Positions 59,686-64,000 of a DNA stretch of 64,000 nt are shown here, one piece after another. The stretch is from NCBI RefSeq assembly GCF_003315795.1, contig NZ_QMEY01000015.1, forward strand, positions 1-64,000, in the 5' to 3' direction. Numbering within the stretch: position 1 is the stretch's first letter; the number at the start of each line of letters is the position of its first letter. A program made the translations under genes and the position numbers. The DNA is from Spongiactinospora rosea (GTDB lineage: Bacteria; Actinomycetota; Actinomycetes; Streptosporangiales; Streptosporangiaceae). The notes beneath the pieces were generated by a model. The model did not search any database and had not been told where the DNA came from. It saw nothing but the letters and a program-made list of their open reading frames with translations.

Positions 59686-62633
59686 CCCGCGCGAACCGGA
59701 GCCTGTACACGCCGATGGACTGGGCGCTGGTGCGCGCCCCGCTCCTGCCGGTGGACGCCGCCGCGCGGGCGGGCGAGCCGGCGGATCCGGGCTGCCTGCT
59801 ACCCGGATCCCCGGCGGTGGTGGCGGCCATCCAGGTGGCGAGCGGCGATCTGGCCGCCGCTCTGGCGCGAACGCAGCCCGGCCATCCCAAGGCTCGGAGG
59901 GTCGGCCGCAAGCTGCTGCGCTACCTCATCCGCATGAGCACGCGGCCGACCCCGTTCGGCCTCTTCGCGGGCGTCGCCCTGGCCGACTGGGGACACCGCA
60001 CCGACCTGGCCCTCGCCAAGCAGGAGCCGCGCGCCCGCACCCGTACCCGCCCGGACCTGGGCTGGCTCACGGACCTGGTCGCGCACCTCGAAGCCGATCC
60101 CGAGGTCCGCACCCGGCTGCGCCTGGTGGCCGACCCCTCCGTGCTGGTCCGCGCCGGACGGGCGTTCCCGGCGGGCGGCACGGCCTCCGTACGGGCCACT
60201 TCGGCGGTACGGCAGGCCCTCGCCCTGGCCCGCGCGCCCGTCTCGCGCGCGGAGCTCGCCGAAGCGCTGATCACGCTCCCGGGCGCCACGCCGGAGAAGG
60301 CGGACGGGCTGATCGAGGACCTGCTCCGGCAAGGGTTCCTGCACCACGACCTGCGTCCGCCGCTCACCCGCGACCCCCTCGGCCACGTGCGGGAACGGCT
60401 CGCCGGACACCCCGTCGCAGAAGACCTCGCCGGGCTGCGCGCGGCCCTGCGGGAGTGGGACGCCCGCCCGCTCGACGAACGGGCGCGTACGTGGCCGGGC
60501 CTGCTCGACCGGATCACCACGATCGCCTCTCCCACTGACCCGCGCAACCTCCTCCAGACGGACCTCGCGCTGCCGCTGTCGGGGACCGGCCTGAACAGGC
60601 GGATCGGGGCGCAGGCGGCGGTCGCGGCCGAGGTGCTGCTCCGGTTGAGCCCGCACCCCGCGGGACCGCCCCACCTCGACGCCTGCCGCCGGGCGTTCGA
60701 GAGGCGCTACGGCGCGGGCCGTGAGGTCCCGCTGCTGGAGCTGGTCGACCCGGACTTCGGGCTGGGCCGCCCCACTGACGGCGGCGACCGGATCCACGCG
60801 CCGACCGCCCGGCAGCGGCTGCTGACCGACCTGGCCGTGAACGCCTGCCGCGACCGGGTGACCGCCGTCGAACTCGACGACGACCTGCTGGCACGCCTCC
60901 AGACCTGGACCCCGGCGGCCGCGCCGCCCCCGCCGACCCTCGACCTCGCGGTCCTGGTGGCCGCCCCCAGCGCCGAGGCCGTGGACAAGGGCGACTTCCT
61001 GCTCGTCGTGGGTCCGAACCTGGGCGCGAACGGGGCCGGGCGCACCCTCGGACGCTTCGCCGATCTGCTCGGCCCCCCGGCGGCCACCGCGCTGGCGCGG
61101 GCGGCGGAGGCCGAATCCCGGCACGCGCCCGGCCGCCTCCTCGCCGAGGTGGTCTACACGCCGGAGCGCGCGCGTTCCGGCAACGTCGCCGTACGCCGGT
61201 GCGGGCACCGCCACGAGATCCGTTTCGGCCCCTCCACCGGCCTCGCGGAGGAGTGGGTCGTACCGGTCGGCGAGCTGGTCGTGGGCCTGCGCGACGGCCT
61301 GTTCACGGTCCGGTGGCCCGCACGCGACGTGGAGGTCGTCGCCACCCAGTGCCACATGCTCAACCCGTCGCACGCACCCCCGGCGGCCCGCTTCCTGCTG
61401 GACGCCGCCCGCGACGGCCGGTGCGTGTTCACGTCGTTCGACTGGGGACCGGCCGCCGCTCTTCCCTTCCTGCCCCGGATCCAGCGGGGCCGTGTCGTCC
61501 TGTCCCTGGCCCGCTGGCGAGTCGATCCCGCGGACCTGCGCGGGGCGGGCGGCCTGGCCGCCTGGCGGCAGGCGTACGGCGTGCCGCGCCACGTGTACCT
61601 GGCCGGTGGCGACAACCGGCTGCTGCTCGACCTGGACGATCCCGAGCAGGCCGGGCTGCTGCGCGATGAACCGCCGGGACGTCCCGTTCTGCTCCAGGAG
61701 GCCCTGCCCCACCCGGATCACGCGTGGCTGCCGGGCCCGGAGGGCTTCCACCTCAGCGAGGTGGTGGTGCCGCTCGCGCTCAGGGAGCGGCGGACCGTCC
61801 CGCCGCTGCGCAGGAGCCCCGGTGTCGTGCCCGCCGGGGCCCGCGTGCGGCCGCCCGGCAGCGACTGGCTCTACCTCAAGCTGTACGGCCCCCGCCGTTT
61901 CGAGGACGAGCTGATCGTCGATTCGCTGCGCCCCTTCGGGCAGTTCGTCACCGGGGCGGGGCTGGCCGACGGCTGGTTCTTCCTGCGTTACACCGATCCG
62001 GACCCGCACCTGCGCATCCGCTTCCACGGTGACCCCGCCACGCTGCTCGGCCCGCTCATGCGCCACGTCTGCGACTGGGCGGCCGATCTGATCTCCACGG
62101 GCGCGTGCGCGACCTTCGCCTTCGACACCTACGAGCGCGAGATCGAGCGGTACGGCGGCCTTGCCGGCATGCCGGCCGCCGAGGGCGTCTTCGTCGCCGA
62201 CAGCCCGGCCGTGGCCGGTCTGCTCGCTCTGTCCAGAAGCCACGGATTCCCCTACGACCGGGCCACCGTGGCCGCGCTCAGCGTCGACGACCTGCTCGAC
62301 GCCCTCGGGCTGGACGTCGAGCAGCGCACGCGCTTCTACCGTGACGGCGTCTCCCCCTCACCGGACGGCGGCCGGGACTATCGCAGGCGCTCGCGTGAGC
62401 TGCGCCGGCTCCTGCGCGATCCGGGTTCGCTCGGCACGACACCCCACGACCGGGCCCTGACGTCCCTGCTCGCCGTCCGCCGCCGGAACCTGCCGTCCAC
62501 CTACCCCTCTCCCTCGGTGTGCCGCAGCCATGTGCACCTGCACTGCAACCGCCTGCTCGGCACCGGCCACGAGCCCGAACACCGTGTTCTGGAGCTTCTT
62601 CGCCGCACTCGCGAAGGTCTCGCCCACCAGTGA
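59682..62633 (+). CDS. lanB: LanB, full-length class I lanthipeptide dehydratase
   Basis: A 983-residue dehydratase. The N-terminal glutamylation domain begins with the family signature around STRPTPFGLFAGVAL and has PRNLLQTDLALPLSG and FLPRIQRGRVVLS. The C-terminal elimination domain (SpaB_C-like) begins near residue 725 (SDWLYLKLYGPRRFEDELI) and includes GWFFLRYTDPDPHLRIRFHG. Both halves are present in one chain, unlike split thiopeptide enzymes. It uses Glu-tRNA to glutamylate precursor Ser/Thr, then eliminates glutamate to give Dha/Dhb. Its ATG overlaps the LanC stop. Confidence 0.95.
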   Translation: MTRANRSLYTPMDWALVRAPLLPVDAAARAGEPADPGCLLPGSPAVVAAIQVASGDLAAALARTQPGHPKARRVGRKLLRYLIRMSTRPTPFGLFAGVALADWGHRTDLALAKQEPRARTRTRPDLGWLTDLVAHLEADPEVRTRLRLVADPSVLVRAGRAFPAGGTASVRATSAVRQALALARAPVSRAELAEALITLPGATPEKADGLIEDLLRQGFLHHDLRPPLTRDPLGHVRERLAGHPVAEDLAGLRAALREWDARPLDERARTWPGLLDRITTIASPTDPRNLLQTDLALPLSGTGLNRRIGAQAAVAAEVLLRLSPHPAGPPHLDACRRAFERRYGAGREVPLLELVDPDFGLGRPTDGGDRIHAPTARQRLLTDLAVNACRDRVTAVELDDDLLARLQTWTPAAAPPPPTLDLAVLVAAPSAEAVDKGDFLLVVGPNLGANGAGRTLGRFADLLGPPAATALARAAEAESRHAPGRLLAEVVYTPERARSGNVAVRRCGHRHEIRFGPSTGLAEEWVVPVGELVVGLRDGLFTVRWPARDVEVVATQCHMLNPSHAPPAARFLLDAARDGRCVFTSFDWGPAAALPFLPRIQRGRVVLSLARWRVDPADLRGAGGLAAWRQAYGVPRHVYLAGGDNRLLLDLDDPEQAGLLRDEPPGRPVLLQEALPHPDHAWLPGPEGFHLSEVVVPLALRERRTVPPLRRSPGVVPAGARVRPPGSDWLYLKLYGPRRFEDELIVDSLRPFGQFVTGAGLADGWFFLRYTDPDPHLRIRFHGDPATLLGPLMRHVCDWAADLISTGACATFAFDTYEREIERYGGLAGMPAAEGVFVADSPAVAGLLALSRSHGFPYDRATVAALSVDDLLDALGLDVEQRTRFYRDGVSPSPDGGRDYRRRSRELRRLLRDPGSLGTTPHDRALTSLLAVRRRNLPSTYPSPSVCRSHVHLHCNRLLGTGHEPEHRVLELLRRTREGLAHQ

Positions 62634-62655
62634 CCGTGCCAGTGGCCGGGGGCGC

Positions 62656-64000
62656 TCACGCCTCGGTCACCACGACGTCCTCGCTCTTGACGAACATGAC
62701 GCGGTGGCCGAACTGGATCTGGTGGTACTCCAGGGTGCCACGGATCACCTTGTGCTGCGTGGCGTCGAAGGTCGTCGCCTTGTAGAACTCGCCGGTCGTG
62801 GTCAGGCCCACCGTGTACGACTGCCCGGCCGCGAACGTGTACTGCAACGGGACCAGCGGCTGCACCTCCACATCCGGCGGATAGGCCGCCGCCTCCGGGT
62901 ACGCGCGGCCATAGACCGGAACGGAGTTCAGGCCAGGCCGGGGCTTCGCCATCCGGGTGCGGCTGGGCACGGCCACGGGATCGGACTGCGGGTTGTGGAA
63001 CCACGCCTTCTGGCCCAGGTACCAGATGGCGGTCCAGTCGCCGCGCCGCTCGGCGACGACGTAGCGCTGGCCGGTGACGGCGCGGGCGGCGTGGTCGGAC
63101 ACGTTGAACGTGGACTCGCCCGTCGGGTGCTTGCCGATGTCCTGGACGAGGGGCGCCCCCTCGCGCGGCTCGGTGTGCAGCCAGATCGAGGCCGACCCGT
63201 GCGCCGGGCAGTCGGCTTCGGGGTACTTCTTGTCGCAGCCGATGTAGTGCGGACGGTTGCGGTCGTAGTCGGGAAGGATCATGACCGTGGCCGTGCCGGA
63301 GTCGCCGTCGGGGCGCAGCGGAGCGCCCAGCAGGTAGAAGTAGTGGGCCCAGTCCCAGTACGGGCCCGGGTCCACGTGCATCTTCTCCACCTTCTCCGGC
63401 AGCAGGCCGGGCACGTTGTCATGGCCGAGGATGTGCGCGCGGTCCAGCGGGATGCCGAACCTGCCGGCCAGGTAACGCACGAGCTTGGCGGACGCACGGT
63501 ACATCGCCTCGGTGTACCAGGCGCCGCCGGCGGCGAGAAAGCCCTCGTGCTCCAGGCCGATCGACTTGGGGTTGAGGTACCAGTTGCGTGCGTGCCAGGC
63601 CACGTCCTTGGTGCGCACGTGCTGGGCGAGGTGGCCGTCGTGTGAGCGCAGCGTGTAGTGCCAGCTCGCCGGTCTCGTCGGGTGCTGGACGAGGTCGATC
63701 GCCGCGTCGTAGAACTCCTCGGTGTCGTGGATGACGATGTAGTGGATCGTCTGGCTGTTGGGGCGGTCGGCGATGTCGTGGTTGACGTAGCCGCCCTCCG
63801 GCGTTTCGACGTAGACCGCCGGGATCCACTCGCAGGCCAGCGAGCCGGGGCACTCCACGGCATCCGCGCGGGCCAGATGGGGCAGATCCAGTCTGGCCAG
63901 CCAGGAGCGGGACGGCTGCACCTCCGGAGAGGGCGGCAGCGTCACCTCCGTACCGGTGTCGGTCATCCGGGTGGCGCCCTCGTGGATGACCTCGTACACC
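62656..64000 (-). CDS. Peptidoglycan amidase-like protein (amidase_2/PGRP), partial
   Basis: The frame is open to the window edge, so the 5' end lies beyond 64000. A type-2 amidase/PGRP domain is clear: IHYIVIHDTEEFYDAAIDL (first zinc His), WHYTLRSHDGHLAQHVRTKD, NPKSIGLEHEGFLAAGG and AHILGHDNVPG (second zinc His) with HVDPGPYWDW. The remaining ~230 residues are strand-rich, SH3-like repeats (SASIWLHTEPREGAPLVQDI, KAWFHNPQSDPVAVPSR) probably for wall binding. It converges on lanB with a 22-bp gap and is probably not part of the RiPP operon. No signal peptide is visible in the part seen. Confidence 0.88.
   Translation of the reverse strand, partial: VYEVIHEGATRMTDTGTEVTLPPSPEVQPSRSWLARLDLPHLARADAVECPGSLACEWIPAVYVETPEGGYVNHDIADRPNSQTIHYIVIHDTEEFYDAAIDLVQHPTRPASWHYTLRSHDGHLAQHVRTKDVAWHARNWYLNPKSIGLEHEGFLAAGGAWYTEAMYRASAKLVRYLAGRFGIPLDRAHILGHDNVPGLLPEKVEKMHVDPGPYWDWAHYFYLLGAPLRPDGDSGTATVMILPDYDRNRPHYIGCDKKYPEADCPAHGSASIWLHTEPREGAPLVQDIGKHPTGESTFNVSDHAARAVTGQRYVVAERRGDWTAIWYLGQKAWFHNPQSDPVAVPSRTRMAKPRPGLNSVPVYGRAYPEAAAYPPDVEVQPLVPLQYTFAAGQSYTVGLTTTGEFYKATTFDATQHKVIRGTLEYHQIQFGHRVMFVKSEDVVVTEA

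Noticed and set aside
59799..62243. 800-codon open frame on the minus strand opposite lanB
   Set aside because: It is a compositional shadow; the + strand frame matches class I dehydratases throughout.
1..64000. tRNA, rRNA, CRISPR arrays, riboswitches
   Set aside because: No cloverleaf-like CCA-ended or GTTCRANYC-containing segments, no regularly spaced short repeats and no recognisable riboswitch core were noticed by eye; a tRNAscan/Infernal run would be decisive.

Overview
The window is high-GC DNA from a filamentous actinomycete. A family-level guess is Streptosporangiales or Streptomycetales, based on codon use, many GTG starts, leaderless promoters, F420-type DUF385 reductases, many TetR regulators and actinobacterial WD40 kinases. 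Apart from proS there is almost no core gene, so this looks like accessory chromosome. No tRNA, rRNA or CRISPR array was seen.

Layout. 0.2-1.1 kb: ArsR regulator and SRPBCC protein. 1.3-1.6 kb: copy A of a ~100-bp repeat next to a tyrosine-recombinase remnant. 2.2-3.5 kb: GbsR/MarR-type regulator divergent from a membrane protein. 3.5-7.5 kb: Tn3-family transposon (tnpR, tnpA). 7.6-9.6 kb: DUF5990 protein and proS. 10-21 kb: a run of divergent or adjacent regulator/enzyme pairs (TetR/aldo-keto reductase, FCD-GntR/MFS, erythromycin esterase/MerR, DUF385/TetR, flavin monooxygenase/TetR), most with a readable palindromic operator. 21.4-24 kb: a 782-residue polymorphic-toxin-like protein with a GNAAV motif and a small putative immunity protein directly behind it. 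24-29 kb: zinc alcohol dehydrogenase/TetR, an orphan gene, a two-component system with a clear terminator, and a small secreted protein. 30-31.2 kb: gene fragments. 31.5-39.5 kb: ArsR with an AHSA1-alpha/beta-hydrolase fusion, flavin reductase, a flavin monooxygenase/TetR pair sharing an exact tetO-like operator, and a secreted amidase. 39.8-42.2 kb: a coiled-coil zinc-finger protein, then Tn3 and integrase scars with repeat copy B. 42.4-45.9 kb: a Ser/Thr kinase-WD40 protein. 46-50 kb: a second two-component system and a secreted carboxylesterase. 50-55.7 kb: TetR/SDR/DUF385 genes followed by many broken genes.

The most distinctive system is the RiPP locus at 55.9-62.6 kb, all on the + strand with almost no gaps. 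It comprises a 61-residue peptide, a HExxH-type putative peptide beta-hydroxylase, a lanthipeptide precursor, LanC and a full-length LanB. The precursor has a ~115-residue leader with an FDLD box; its core has 13 Cys and 13 Ser/Thr. By family knowledge, LanB would glutamylate and eliminate Ser/Thr, LanC would close thioether rings and the HExxH enzyme would hydroxylate a residue. No protease or exporter lies in the window. A convergent peptidoglycan-amidase-like gene closes the window.

Fragments of transposases, integrases and resolvases, plus decayed dehydrogenases, transporters, amidase, glycosyltransferase and regulators, lie between intact cassettes. This suggests repeated insertion and deletion.
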